From: an uncultured Clostridia bacterium
GTDB taxonomy: Bacteria > Bacillota > Clostridia > RGIG6154
NCBI GenBank assembly: GCA_934457515.1
Contig: CAKSHV010000087.1
Coordinates: 1-6,627, forward strand
Direction of reading: 5' to 3'
DNA: 6,627 nt
Under the pieces are notes generated by a model that worked only from the letters and a program-made list of their open reading frames with translations, was not told the origin of the DNA and made no database searches. The position numbers were made by a program, and so were the translations under genes. This document shows positions 1-6,384 of the stretch, in pieces (position 1 is the first letter of the stretch; each line of letters starts with the position of its first letter).

Positions 1-1
1 C

Positions 2-1348
2 AAAGAGCATGCCTACGCGCTTTATAACCGCCTGTATAAAAATAAAACGGTTTTAACGCAAGTGGACTGGGATTTTAACGAAGGTCTGCTTAAAGAATAT
101 AAAAATGTTTGCATAACGGAGGACACCAAGCGCTATCCCGATTCGGGCGCGGGTGCGGCGGTAATCGGCTATCTGTCGGACGGCGAAGGCGTGAGCGGAG
201 CAGAGAAAGCGTTTAACGACCTGTTAAAAAACGGGGACAGTTATTTTCTGCACGTTACCAAAGACGCGTCCGGTGCACTTTTGCCGGGATTCAGCTTTCA
301 AAAAGAAATCAATCCCAAAGGCATGCTTTTAAAAACCACGCTGGACAAAACATATACCGAAATTTGCCAGAATGCGTTAAAAGACGTAAGCGGCTGCGCG
401 GTTTTAATTGAAATTCCGTCTTTTGACCTGCTTGCCATGGCGTCTTCACCGACATTTAACCAAAACAAAATCGATGAGGTTTTGCAGGATGACAGAAAAC
501 CGCTTTTAAACCGTGCGGTCGCGCGGTATGACATGGGTTCGGTGTTTAAAATCGTGGTTTTGTCGGCGGCGCTGGAGTCGGGCAGTATATCGCTTGATGA
601 CGCGTTTGTCTGCACGGGTGAAAAAACGGTCGGAAATATTCATTTTTTGTGCCGAAATCACCGAAATATTGAAAAATTAACCGTTCGTGACGCATTTGTT
701 TACTCTTGCAACTCGGTTTTTATTGACATTGGGCTGAAAACAGGGTATAATAATATAATAGCTATGGCAAGGCGGTTCGGGTTAGATGAGAAACTGATTT
801 ATCCCGATTCGTTTCCGCAGAGCACAGGGTATCTGCCGGACGAAAACAATTACTATCTGGCAGACGCGGCGAACCTTTCCATAGGACAAGGAAAACTTTT
901 GGGAACGGCGGTGCACGCCGCGGTTTTCAGCGCGGTTATCGCCTCAAACGGCGTTCGGCACACCGTAAATTTAGGAGATTCGCTGCTTAATCCTTCTTTT
1001 GAAAAAAAGGTGGATTTAAGGAAAAATGAAGAAATAAAAGTAATAAGTCCGAACACCGCAAAAGCGATTAAGGATATGATGATAGAAACCGTGAAAAACG
1101 GAACGGGCAGGGCGGCAGCGCTTGACAGCGTGCAGTGTGCGGGAAAAACGGGCAGTGCACAGACGGGGAGCATAACAGACGGCACCGAGTGCGTACACGG
1201 CTGGTTCACGGGATTTTTCCCCGCGGACAATCCAAAATATGCCCTTTGCGTGTTTGTTGAAAACGGCCAGTCGGGCGCAGGTGCGGCAGCACCGATATTT
1301 AAAAATATAGCACAGCAGATTTGTATTTCGGAAGGATGGGAAACATAA
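2..1348 (+). CDS. Class B penicillin-binding protein (peptidoglycan transpeptidase), 5'-truncated by the window edge
   Basis: This enzyme cross-links peptidoglycan stem peptides on the outer face of the membrane. All three penicillin-binding transpeptidase motifs are visible. Counting from the first full codon at base 2, they are S180-V-F-K183 (acyl-enzyme serine), S235-C-N237, and K382-T-G followed by SAQTG. The N-terminal visible part has the [11 protein letters not shown] stretch typical of the class B pedestal domain, then a region like the usual L-T-x-D-x-x-Q segment before the catalytic domain. The frame is open to the left edge, so a GTG at 62 is not the real start; the membrane anchor and about 100 or more residues should lie upstream. 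The C-terminus is complete, with stop TAA at 1346-1348. One deviation is a Met where the family usually has Pro just before the Gly-Ser of the active site (DMGS rather than PGS). It could be an FtsI/SpoVD-type divisome enzyme or a PbpA/PBP2-type elongation enzyme; the visible part does not decide. It is followed within 7 bases by proB. Confidence 0.93.
   Translation, partial: KEHAYALYNRLYKNKTVLTQVDWDFNEGLLKEYKNVCITEDTKRYPDSGAGAAVIGYLSDGEGVSGAEKAFNDLLKNGDSYFLHVTKDASGALLPGFSFQKEINPKGMLLKTTLDKTYTEICQNALKDVSGCAVLIEIPSFDLLAMASSPTFNQNKIDEVLQDDRKPLLNRAVARYDMGSVFKIVVLSAALESGSISLDDAFVCTGEKTVGNIHFLCRNHRNIEKLTVRDAFVYSCNSVFIDIGLKTGYNNIIAMARRFGLDEKLIYPDSFPQSTGYLPDENNYYLADAANLSIGQGKLLGTAVHAAVFSAVIASNGVRHTVNLGDSLLNPSFEKKVDLRKNEEIKVISPNTAKAIKDMMIETVKNGTGRAAALDSVQCAGKTGSAQTGSITDGTECVHGWFTGFFPADNPKYALCVFVENGQSGAGAAAPIFKNIAQQICISEGWET
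723..751 (+). promoter_or_regulatory. Perfect consensus sigma-A-type promoter inside the PBP gene
   Basis: TTGACA at 723-728 is followed after exactly 17 bases by TATAAT at 746-751, matching the housekeeping sigma-70/sigma-A consensus at all 12 positions with ideal spacing. A second TATAAT overlaps the downstream flank at 754-759. There is no TG extended -10. Transcription would begin near 758, inside the PBP reading frame, and run toward proB about 600 bases downstream. The motif lies in codons for I-D-I and Y-N-N, so chance through coding constraint is possible. If active, it would let proBA and later genes be expressed independently of the upstream promoter. Activity is inferred from sequence only. 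Confidence 0.5.
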
Positions 1349-1355
1349 ATTGAAC

Positions 1356-2144
1356 ATGAGGGAAGAAATTAAGGACATGAAACGTGTTGTGGTGAAGGTT
1401 GGCACCTCCACCCTTACATATGAAAACGGAAAACTGAATTTAAGCCGCATCGATAAGCTTGCACGCGTACTTTCCGACCTGAAAAACCGCGGCGTGGAAG
1501 TGATTTTGGTATCATCCGGAGCAATCGGCGTCGGCGTCGGAAAACTGGGCTTAAAACACAGACCGACCATTACCATGGAAAAGCAGGCGGCTGCCGCAAT
1601 CGGGCAGTGCGAGCTTATGTATTTATATGACAAAATGTTTTCCGAATACGGCTATATGACGGCACAGGTTCTGCTGACAAAAGACGTGCTGACCCACACC
1701 GACAGAAAAACAAATGTTGTAAACACGTTTATTACCCTTTTAAAAATGGGCGTTGTGCCCATTGTGAACGAAAATGACGCGGTTTCGGTTGAAGAAATTG
1801 AGTTTGGCGATAACGATACCCTTTCGGCGCTGGTTGCCAAACTGACCGATTCGGAGCTTTTGGTGATTTTAACCGATATTGACGGGTTATATGATAAAAA
1901 TCCGCGTGAGCATGCCGACGCGGTTTTGATTCCCGAGGTGGAGCATATCACGCACGATATTATTGAAACAGCGGGCGGTGCCGGCTCGAACCGCGGCACG
2001 GGCGGCATGATTACAAAAGTTATGGCGGCGGAAATTGCAGCCGAAAGCGGCATTAAAACACTCGTGTTAAACGGCAGTGACCCGAAAATTTTATACCGTG
2101 TGTTTGACGGTGAACAGATAGGCACGCTGTTTCATGCAAAATAA
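1356..2144 (+). CDS. proB: Glutamate 5-kinase, short form without PUA domain
   Basis: This enzyme phosphorylates L-glutamate with ATP to gamma-glutamyl phosphate, the first step of proline synthesis in the cytoplasm. The 262 residues form an amino acid kinase fold. They include VVVKVGTS (K14), the VSSGAIG loop (S54), [14 protein letters not shown] (N138-D141), GDND (151-154), [10 protein letters not shown] (171-180) and the GTGGMITK loop (K221). K14, S54, D141, N153 and K221 sit at a constant offset of four from the E. coli residues I remember as catalytic or substrate-binding, so the active site appears intact. The protein ends just after the kinase domain, whereas E. coli and B. subtilis ProB (about 370 residues) carry a C-terminal PUA domain. 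I chose ATG 1356 because the following MREEIK...[10 protein letters not shown] matches clostridial ProB starts as remembered. A TTG at 1350 is in frame and lies nearer the GGAAGGATGGGA purine tract, so it is a real alternative. The stop overlaps the proA ribosome binding site. Confidence 0.96.
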   Translation: MREEIKDMKRVVVKVGTSTLTYENGKLNLSRIDKLARVLSDLKNRGVEVILVSSGAIGVGVGKLGLKHRPTITMEKQAAAAIGQCELMYLYDKMFSEYGYMTAQVLLTKDVLTHTDRKTNVVNTFITLLKMGVVPIVNENDAVSVEEIEFGDNDTLSALVAKLTDSELLVILTDIDGLYDKNPREHADAVLIPEVEHITHDIIETAGGAGSNRGTGGMITKVMAAEIAAESGIKTLVLNGSDPKILYRVFDGEQIGTLFHAK

Positions 2145-2148
2145 GGAG
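2143..2148 (+). promoter_or_regulatory. Ribosome binding site of proA
   Basis: AAGGAG lies 8 bases before the proA ATG at 2157 and shares its first two bases with the proB stop codon (TAA, 2142-2144). Ribosomes finishing proB therefore end on the proA initiation site, which suggests coupled synthesis of the two successive pathway enzymes. Confidence 0.85.
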
Positions 2149-2156
2149 AAATACAT

Positions 2157-3386
2157 ATGTTAACGATTGGGAAAAACGCAAAAGCGGCGTCCAAAACGCT
2201 GGCGAACGCGTCAACACTTCTTAAAAACGAAAATTTAGAGCGCATTGCAAAAGCGCTTTTGGATAATGAGCACGAAATTTTGGTGGAGAACACAAAAGAT
2301 GTGATTCGCGCGCAGATTAACGGCATGAAACCGTCTTTAATCGACCGTCTTGCATTAAATCATGACCGAATCGCCGCAATGGCGGCTTCTTGCCGCGAGA
2401 TTGCCGCGCTTGATGACCCGATTGGCGAAGTTTTGTCCATGACAAAGCGCCCGAACGGCCTTTTAATCGGCAAAAAGCGCGTGCCGATGGGGGTTATCGG
2501 CATTATTTACGAAGCGCGCCCGAACGTGACGGTTGATGCGGCGGCGCTTTGCCTAAAGGCGGGCAGTGCTGTGATTTTAAAGGGCGGCAGTGACGCGCAG
2601 TTTTCAAATCTTGCCATTGCAAATGTTATGCGCTCGGCGCTTTGCGGAATTGATGTAAACTGCATTCAGCTGATTGAAGACACCTCGCGTGAAAGCACCA
2701 TGCAGCTGATGAAAATGAACGGTTATATCGATTTGCTCATTCCGCGCGGCGGTGCGGGACTTATTCAAACGGTGGTTCAAAACGCTACCGTTCCTGTGAT
2801 TGAAACGGGAACGGGAAACTGCCACATTTATGTGGACGAAACGGCAGACATTGATATGGCAATAAATATTTTAATCAATGCCAAAACGCAGCGCACCGGC
2901 GTTTGCAACGCTGCAGAAAGCCTTTTGGTGCACAAAAATATTGCAGATTCTTTTTTGCCGAAGGCAATTGAGGCGCTTTTAGACGCGGGCGTTGAAATCC
3001 GCGGCTGTGAAAAAACAAGAACATATTCCGATAAAATTGTTCCCGCAACTAAGGAGGACTATAAAACAGAGTATTTAGACTTAATTATTTCTTGCAAGAT
3101 TGTCGATTCGATTGATGAGGCGATTGACCACATTAACGCGTGCAGTACCGGTCATTCCGAGGCGATTATTACAAAGGATTATGATAATGCAAACCGCTTT
3201 CTGGACGAAATCGATTCGGCGGCTGTATATGTAAATGCGTCAACGCGCTTTACAGACGGCGGCGAGTTCGGATTCGGTGCGGAAATGGGCATCAGCACGC
3301 AGAAAATGCATGCGCGCGGCCCGATGGGGTTAAAAGAAATCACAACGACCAAATATATTATTTACGGCAGCGGACAAATTCGGTAA
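2157..3386 (+). CDS. proA: Gamma-glutamyl phosphate reductase (glutamate-5-semialdehyde dehydrogenase)
   Basis: This enzyme reduces gamma-glutamyl phosphate with NADPH to glutamate-5-semialdehyde, the second step of proline synthesis; the product cyclises to pyrroline-5-carboxylate. At 409 residues it is close to the usual length (E. coli about 417). It has the aldehyde dehydrogenase-like fold. Visible motifs are [18 protein letters not shown] (about 112-129), LKGGSDA (about 141-147), [15 protein letters not shown] (about 214-228), the catalytic cysteine C250 in [11 protein letters not shown], the family signature around [13 protein letters not shown] (325-337) and the C-terminal [24 protein letters not shown] block. 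In the signature, Cys329 stands where I recall an aromatic or His residue, usually Tyr. The ATG is fixed by a strong AAGGAG at 2143-2148. It lies 12 bases after proB; the two products are thought to act together because gamma-glutamyl phosphate is labile. No pyrroline-5-carboxylate reductase (proC) is in the window. Confidence 0.97.
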   Translation: MLTIGKNAKAASKTLANASTLLKNENLERIAKALLDNEHEILVENTKDVIRAQINGMKPSLIDRLALNHDRIAAMAASCREIAALDDPIGEVLSMTKRPNGLLIGKKRVPMGVIGIIYEARPNVTVDAAALCLKAGSAVILKGGSDAQFSNLAIANVMRSALCGIDVNCIQLIEDTSRESTMQLMKMNGYIDLLIPRGGAGLIQTVVQNATVPVIETGTGNCHIYVDETADIDMAINILINAKTQRTGVCNAAESLLVHKNIADSFLPKAIEALLDAGVEIRGCEKTRTYSDKIVPATKEDYKTEYLDLIISCKIVDSIDEAIDHINACSTGHSEAIITKDYDNANRFLDEIDSAAVYVNASTRFTDGGEFGFGAEMGISTQKMHARGPMGLKEITTTKYIIYGSGQIR

Positions 3387-3411
3387 CGCTTGCCGCGAAA
3401 CGGAGAATAGT

Positions 3412-4638
3412 ATGGAGTATATAATCATGATTATCGGATTTATCCTGCTTGCGGTGCTGATTTTAATCCGCACCAGACCGAAAACCGACCATGAAAGCAT
3501 GGATAAAATCCGCCGCGACACTGTGCAGGAGGTACATAATTCGGTGCAGACCATGTCCTCGCTGATTACCAATCAAAGCGTGCAGAGCAGCAATGCCCAG
3601 ACCGAGATTTTAAAACAGATGGACAAGCGCATTGCCGATTTTGCTTTGGAGAACGAGCAAAAGCTTGAAAACATCCGTAAAACGGTGGAAAACCGCCTGA
3701 CGGCGCTGCAAGAAGACAACAGCAAAAAACTGGACAAAATGCAGCAGACGGTGGATGAAAAACTGCAAAAAACATTGGAGGACAGAATCGGCAGGTCGTT
3801 TAAACTGGTCAGCGACAGGCTCGAGCAGGTGTATAAATCGCTCGGCGAAATGCAAAACTTAGCGACCGGTGTGGGTGACTTGAAAAAGGTGCTGTCCAAC
3901 GTGAAAACCCGCGGTATTTTGGGCGAAATTCAGCTTGGCAGCATATTGGAACAGATTTTGTCCCCCGAGCAGTATGCGGCAAACGTTTCAACCAAAAAAG
4001 GGGAGAACACAGTGGTGGAATACGCGGTTATTCTGCCGGGTGACGGGGAAAACACAGTGTATCTTCCGATTGACGCGAAGTTCCCCGCCGACGCGTATTT
4101 AAATTTAATGGATGCTTATGACAGCGGCGATACGCAGCGCGTAAACGAGGCGGCAACTGTTTTGGAGCGCAGAGTGAAAAGTTTTGCCAAAGACATTCAC
4201 GACAAATATATTTCTCCGCCGGATACCACCGATTTTGCCATTATGTTTCTGCCGACCGAAGGCTTATATGCCGAGGTTTTGCGCAGAAATTTAGCCGAAG
4301 TCTTGCAGCGCGATTATAAGGTCATCGTTGCGGGCCCGACCAATATGGCAGCGCTTTTAAACAGCCTGCAAATGGGCTTTAAAACTCTTGCAATTCAAAA
4401 GCGTTCGGGTGAGGTGTGGAACGTGCTCGGCGCGGTGAAAACCGAATTTTCAAAATTCGAGGCGGTTTTGCAGTCGGCACAAAAACGGCTGGAGATGGCA
4501 AACAATGATTTGGACAAGCTTGTGGGCACCAGAACCCGCATGATTCAGCGGAAATTAAAAGACGTAACCAGCCTTTCGGAAAGCACGAGCGAGGCACTCC
4601 TTAAAGACGCGCAGGATACAGACGAGGGGGAGGAATAA
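3412..4638 (+). CDS. rmuC: RmuC-family DNA recombination protein, membrane-anchored coiled-coil protein
   Basis: RmuC limits recombination at inverted repeats in E. coli; its biochemical activity is not well settled. The 408-residue protein has an N-terminal membrane segment (about 3-20), a long charged coiled coil (about 25-148) and the RmuC domain (about 150-385). Hallmarks are TRGILGEIQLGSILEQIL (167-184), YLPIDAKFP (217-225), IMFLPTEGLYAEVL (277-290), VIVAGPTNMAALLNSL (304-319) and KLVGTRTRMIQRKLKDV near the end. E172, E203 and the D221-A-K223 pair could be the core of a PD-(D/E)XK nuclease-like fold, which has been proposed for this family; this is inference. The start ATG follows GGAG (3402-3405) with 6 bases between, and the gap after proA is 25 bases, the largest in the window. 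The stop overlaps the nudF start by one base. The tail after about 388 is short, acidic and probably unstructured. E. coli RmuC is somewhat longer (about 475). Confidence 0.93.
   Translation: MEYIIMIIGFILLAVLILIRTRPKTDHESMDKIRRDTVQEVHNSVQTMSSLITNQSVQSSNAQTEILKQMDKRIADFALENEQKLENIRKTVENRLTALQEDNSKKLDKMQQTVDEKLQKTLEDRIGRSFKLVSDRLEQVYKSLGEMQNLATGVGDLKKVLSNVKTRGILGEIQLGSILEQILSPEQYAANVSTKKGENTVVEYAVILPGDGENTVYLPIDAKFPADAYLNLMDAYDSGDTQRVNEAATVLERRVKSFAKDIHDKYISPPDTTDFAIMFLPTEGLYAEVLRRNLAEVLQRDYKVIVAGPTNMAALLNSLQMGFKTLAIQKRSGEVWNVLGAVKTEFSKFEAVLQSAQKRLEMANNDLDKLVGTRTRMIQRKLKDVTSLSESTSEALLKDAQDTDEGEE
3527..3546 (+). promoter_or_regulatory. Possible internal translation start in rmuC (strong SD plus in-frame GTG)
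   Basis: AGGAGGT at 3527-3533 is a better match to the 16S rRNA anti-Shine-Dalgarno than the GGAG of the main rmuC start. It is followed after 10 bases by GTG 3544-3546, which is in frame (codon 45). Initiation here would give a 364-residue RmuC without the membrane segment. The bases also encode Q-E-V in a Glu/Lys-rich coil, where such sequences arise by chance, so use as a start is speculative. Confidence 0.2.
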
Positions 4639-5171
4639 TGGAACTTTTTGAAAAAACAATTGCCTCTGATATGAAGTTTGAGGGGAAAATATTGTCTCTT
4701 CGGGTAGACACCGTAACGCTGCCGGACGGAAGAGAAACAAAGCGCGAAATCATCGGTCATCACGGCGGTGTGGGCATTGTTGCAGTGACGGATGAAAACG
4801 AGATTATACTTGTCCGCCAGTTCCGCGCGGGTACCCATGATGTGACTTTGGAAATCCCTGCCGGAAAGCTTGAAAAGGGCGAAAATCCGTTAGAATGCGG
4901 AAAGCGCGAGCTGATGGAGGAAACAGGGTATACCGCAGAGGGATTTGAAGAACTTACGGCGTTTTACGGTTCACCTGCCATTTTGGAAGAGAAAATTCAC
5001 GTGTATCTGGCAAAAGGACTAAAGGCGGGTGTATCTCACCCCGACCCGGGCGAATTTGTTGAAATTGTAAAAATGCCCTTTGGCGATGCCAAAAAGCTTG
5101 CTCTTTCGGGAAAATTAAACGATGCAAAAACAATCATAGGCATTCTTTTAGCCTCAGAATATTTAAAATAA
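4638..5171 (+). CDS. nudF: ADP-ribose pyrophosphatase of the Nudix family
   Basis: This enzyme hydrolyses ADP-ribose (and perhaps other nucleoside diphosphate sugars) to AMP and ribose 5-phosphate, clearing a reactive metabolite from the cytoplasm. The 177-residue protein contains an exact Nudix box, GX5EX7REUXEEXGU, from G76 to Y98 (GKLEKGE ... RELMEETGY), which binds the catalytic metal ions. P113 in the FYGSP stretch lies about 15-16 residues after the box, the position regarded as a marker for ADP-ribose-specific members. The whole chain aligns without gaps over long stretches with B. subtilis NudF as remembered (EKTIA, F-x-GK, LP-G, KREI, VAVTDE, QFR, LEIPAGKLEKGE). The usual SPG after the box is SPA here. 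The ATG overlaps the rmuC stop in TAATG, and GGAGG at 4629-4633 is only 4 bases upstream, consistent with translational coupling. The exact substrate is inferred. Confidence 0.93.
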   Translation: MELFEKTIASDMKFEGKILSLRVDTVTLPDGRETKREIIGHHGGVGIVAVTDENEIILVRQFRAGTHDVTLEIPAGKLEKGENPLECGKRELMEETGYTAEGFEELTAFYGSPAILEEKIHVYLAKGLKAGVSHPDPGEFVEIVKMPFGDAKKLALSGKLNDAKTIIGILLASEYLK

Positions 5172-5175
5172 AAGC

Positions 5176-5180
5176 GGGAG
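5176..5180 (+). promoter_or_regulatory. Ribosome binding site deciding the zapA start
   Basis: GGGAG lies 9 bases before ATG 5190 but only 3 bases before ATG 5184 and directly next to TTG 5181. Of the three in-frame candidates, spacing therefore favours 5190, giving the N-terminus MSEKNVKTTIRLLG. Confidence 0.65.
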
Positions 5181-5189
5181 TTGATGAAC

Positions 5190-5561
5190 ATGAGTGAAAA
5201 AAATGTTAAAACAACCATCAGACTGCTTGGAAACGACTACACCATAACCAGCAGCAGCGACAGCGAAGAATATATGCACAGAATTGCGTTTTACGTGGAT
5301 AAAAAGTTAACCGAAGTTGCAGAGCGCAACAATCGGTTAAGCACGAGCATGGCGGCGGTTTTAACCTCCGTTAATATTGCAGACGATTTGTTTAAGCTGC
5401 GCGAAACGCTGGAGGAAAAGGAAAGAGAAATGGCGGCTTTGTCCGATAAGCTTGCGGACGAAACCAAAAAGTGTGCGGCTCTTAAAAAGGACAACGACAT
5501 TAAAGAGCAGGAAATTCAGCGTCTTAAAATTAACATTGCCAAACTTGAGGTGAAAAAATAA
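5190..5561 (+). CDS. zapA: Cell division protein ZapA (FtsZ ring-associated)
   Basis: ZapA binds FtsZ at midcell and promotes bundling of FtsZ filaments and Z-ring stability. The 123-residue protein shows the family layout. A small globular head (about 6-70) has the pattern TTIRLLGNDYTI, then an A-x-x-V-D-x-K-like helix (RIAFYVDKKL, 31-40), then AAVLTSVNIADDLFKL (55-70). A Glu/Lys-rich coiled coil follows (about 66-120), through which ZapA dimers tetramerise. Length is near the upper end for the family because of the extended coil. The start was set by Shine-Dalgarno spacing; ATG 5184 or TTG 5181 would add two or three residues. It lies 18 bases after nudF and its stop overlaps the dut start by one base. 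In Bacillus zapA lies near pheT and mutS2, so the position between two nucleotide-hydrolase genes is a different context. Confidence 0.9.
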   Translation: MSEKNVKTTIRLLGNDYTITSSSDSEEYMHRIAFYVDKKLTEVAERNNRLSTSMAAVLTSVNIADDLFKLRETLEEKEREMAALSDKLADETKKCAALKKDNDIKEQEIQRLKINIAKLEVKK

Positions 5562-6019
5562 TGGAAAATAAAGAACTTTGCGTGAAAGTAAAACGCCTGC
5601 GCGACAATGTTACCATGCCGTTTTATGCAACAAGCGGCAGCGCGGGATTAGACCTTTCCGCCGATATTGACGAGGCAGTTACCATAAAAAAAGGTGAAAT
5701 TAAAATGATTCCGACGGGACTTGCCATAAGCATTCCCACAAACGAAATCGGCGCGTTTATTTTTGCGCGCAGCGGTCTTGCCGCAAAGCACGGCATTTGT
5801 CTTGCCAACAGCGTCGGCGTGGTGGACAGCGACTACCGCGGCGAAATCAAATGTGCGCTTATTAACTTGGGCGATAAAGATTTTGCAATAGAAAAGGGCG
5901 ACCGCATTGCACAGCTTGTGTTTATGTCGGTTGCGATTGCATGCTTAAAAGAAGTTGATACCTTAGACGAAACCGAGCGCGGTGCGGGCGGTTTCGGCTC
6001 AACGGGCGTTAAAAAGTGA
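5561..6019 (+). CDS. dut: dUTP diphosphatase (trimeric dUTPase)
   Basis: This enzyme hydrolyses dUTP to dUMP and pyrophosphate, preventing uracil incorporation into DNA and supplying dUMP for thymidylate synthesis. The 152-residue length is typical of the homotrimeric family and all five motifs are present. Motif I is AGLDLSAD (28-35), II is ARSGLAAKHGI (69-79), III is GVVDSDYRGEI (86-96, with D89 the expected water-activating residue), IV is GDRIAQLVF (113-121), and V is the flexible C-terminal RGAGGFGSTG (140-149) that closes over the substrate. It should therefore be active. The ATG overlaps the zapA stop (TAATG) and is preceded by GAGGTG at 5547-5552 with 8 bases between. Its stop overlaps the next gene by four bases. 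With nudF it forms a nucleotide house-cleaning pair in the cluster. Confidence 0.97.
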   Translation: MENKELCVKVKRLRDNVTMPFYATSGSAGLDLSADIDEAVTIKKGEIKMIPTGLAISIPTNEIGAFIFARSGLAAKHGICLANSVGVVDSDYRGEIKCALINLGDKDFAIEKGDRIAQLVFMSVAIACLKEVDTLDETERGAGGFGSTGVKK

Positions 6020-6384
6020 AAAAATTCGATTTTATTTTGGCGGCTTGCCTGCTTGCGGCGGGCATTGGCATGTTTGCGCTTTTTGGCGGCACGGGCGCGG
6101 GAACCTTCGTTGAAATTTATTCGGACGGTGTGCTTTACGGCAAATATCCGCTTCATGAGGACCGCACGGTTAGGGTTGTTTCTGCCTTCGGACAAAACAC
6201 GGTCGAAGTGAAAAACGGCGAGGTTTTTGTTTCGGACTCAAGCTGCAAAGACGGGCTTGAGATGAAAACGGGCGCTGTGAAAAAGAGCGGCGAGAGCCTT
6301 GTTTGTCTGCCGAACAGATTAGTTGTTTCCGTTGTCGGCGGAAAAGGCGCGGGAAAGGAGTCGGTAGACAGTGTCAGCTACTAA
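6016..6384 (+). CDS. Membrane-anchored NusG domain II protein, function unknown
   Basis: The 122-residue protein has a short basic N-terminus (MKKFD), one membrane segment (about 6-24), then a small beta-rich domain. That domain fits the NusG_II family (VEIYSDGVLYGKYPL, NTVEVKNGEVFV and the closing SLVCLPNRLVV), about residues 32-105. The orientation expected from the N-terminal lysines puts this domain outside the cytoplasm. Family members as I recall them carry a C-x4-C pair followed by a third Cys in the CLP motif. Here C77 and C97 are present but the middle one is replaced by E82. The last 15 or so residues are Gly/Ser/Lys-rich and overlap the next gene. The GTG start overlaps the dut stop (GTGA) and has no clear Shine-Dalgarno, so it probably relies on coupling to dut; starting later would destroy the membrane segment. 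In Clostridia such genes commonly sit next to Gx transporter genes, as here. No function is assigned. Confidence 0.82.
   Translation: MKKFDFILAACLLAAGIGMFALFGGTGAGTFVEIYSDGVLYGKYPLHEDRTVRVVSAFGQNTVEVKNGEVFVSDSSCKDGLEMKTGAVKKSGESLVCLPNRLVVSVVGGKGAGKESVDSVSY
6354..6360 (+). promoter_or_regulatory. Ribosome binding site of the Gx transporter gene
   Basis: AAAGGAG lies 10 bases before GTG 6371, within the end of the preceding gene. An in-frame TAG at 6365-6367 just upstream means that GTG 6371 is the first usable start in this frame. Confidence 0.8.

Noticed and set aside
62..64. GTG at 62 as the start of the PBP gene
   Set aside because: The frame is open to the left edge, there is no Shine-Dalgarno before it, and starting here would omit the membrane anchor and most of the pedestal domain.
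750..1356. Possible T-box leader controlling proBA, as in Bacillus
   Set aside because: Only 7 bases separate the PBP and proB genes, and I found no T-box core sequence (GGTGG followed by ACCGCG) or terminator-like hairpin in the preceding coding region.
1016..1633. 205-codon open frame on the minus strand across the PBP/proB junction, plus other minus-strand frames of 60-157 codons
   Set aside because: They lie opposite well-supported genes with intact family motifs, and their translations are Ser/Phe/Cys-rich with no recognisable domain. They are shadows of the + strand codon pattern.
3050..3057. TAAGGAGG, a near-perfect Shine-Dalgarno sequence inside proA
   Set aside because: No ATG, GTG or TTG follows at usable spacing; it simply encodes T-K-E-D. 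At most it might slow ribosomes.
3387..3411. Terminator or promoter in the 25-base gap between proA and rmuC
   Set aside because: The gap has no GC hairpin with a T-run and no promoter hexamers; it holds only the GGAG ribosome binding site.
3420..3425. TATAAT at the start of rmuC
   Set aside because: The hexamer 17 bases upstream (GAAACG) is not a -35 element, and the site lies downstream of the rmuC ATG.
5418..5432. AAGGA followed by in-frame ATG 5430 inside zapA
   Set aside because: The product would be only the tail of the coiled coil, and Lys/Glu codons naturally create such motifs.
6037..6048. L-A-A-C in the NusG_II protein as a lipoprotein signal
   Set aside because: The Cys is at residue 11 with only about five hydrophobic residues before it, and the hydrophobic stretch continues well past it, so a membrane anchor fits better than a lipobox.
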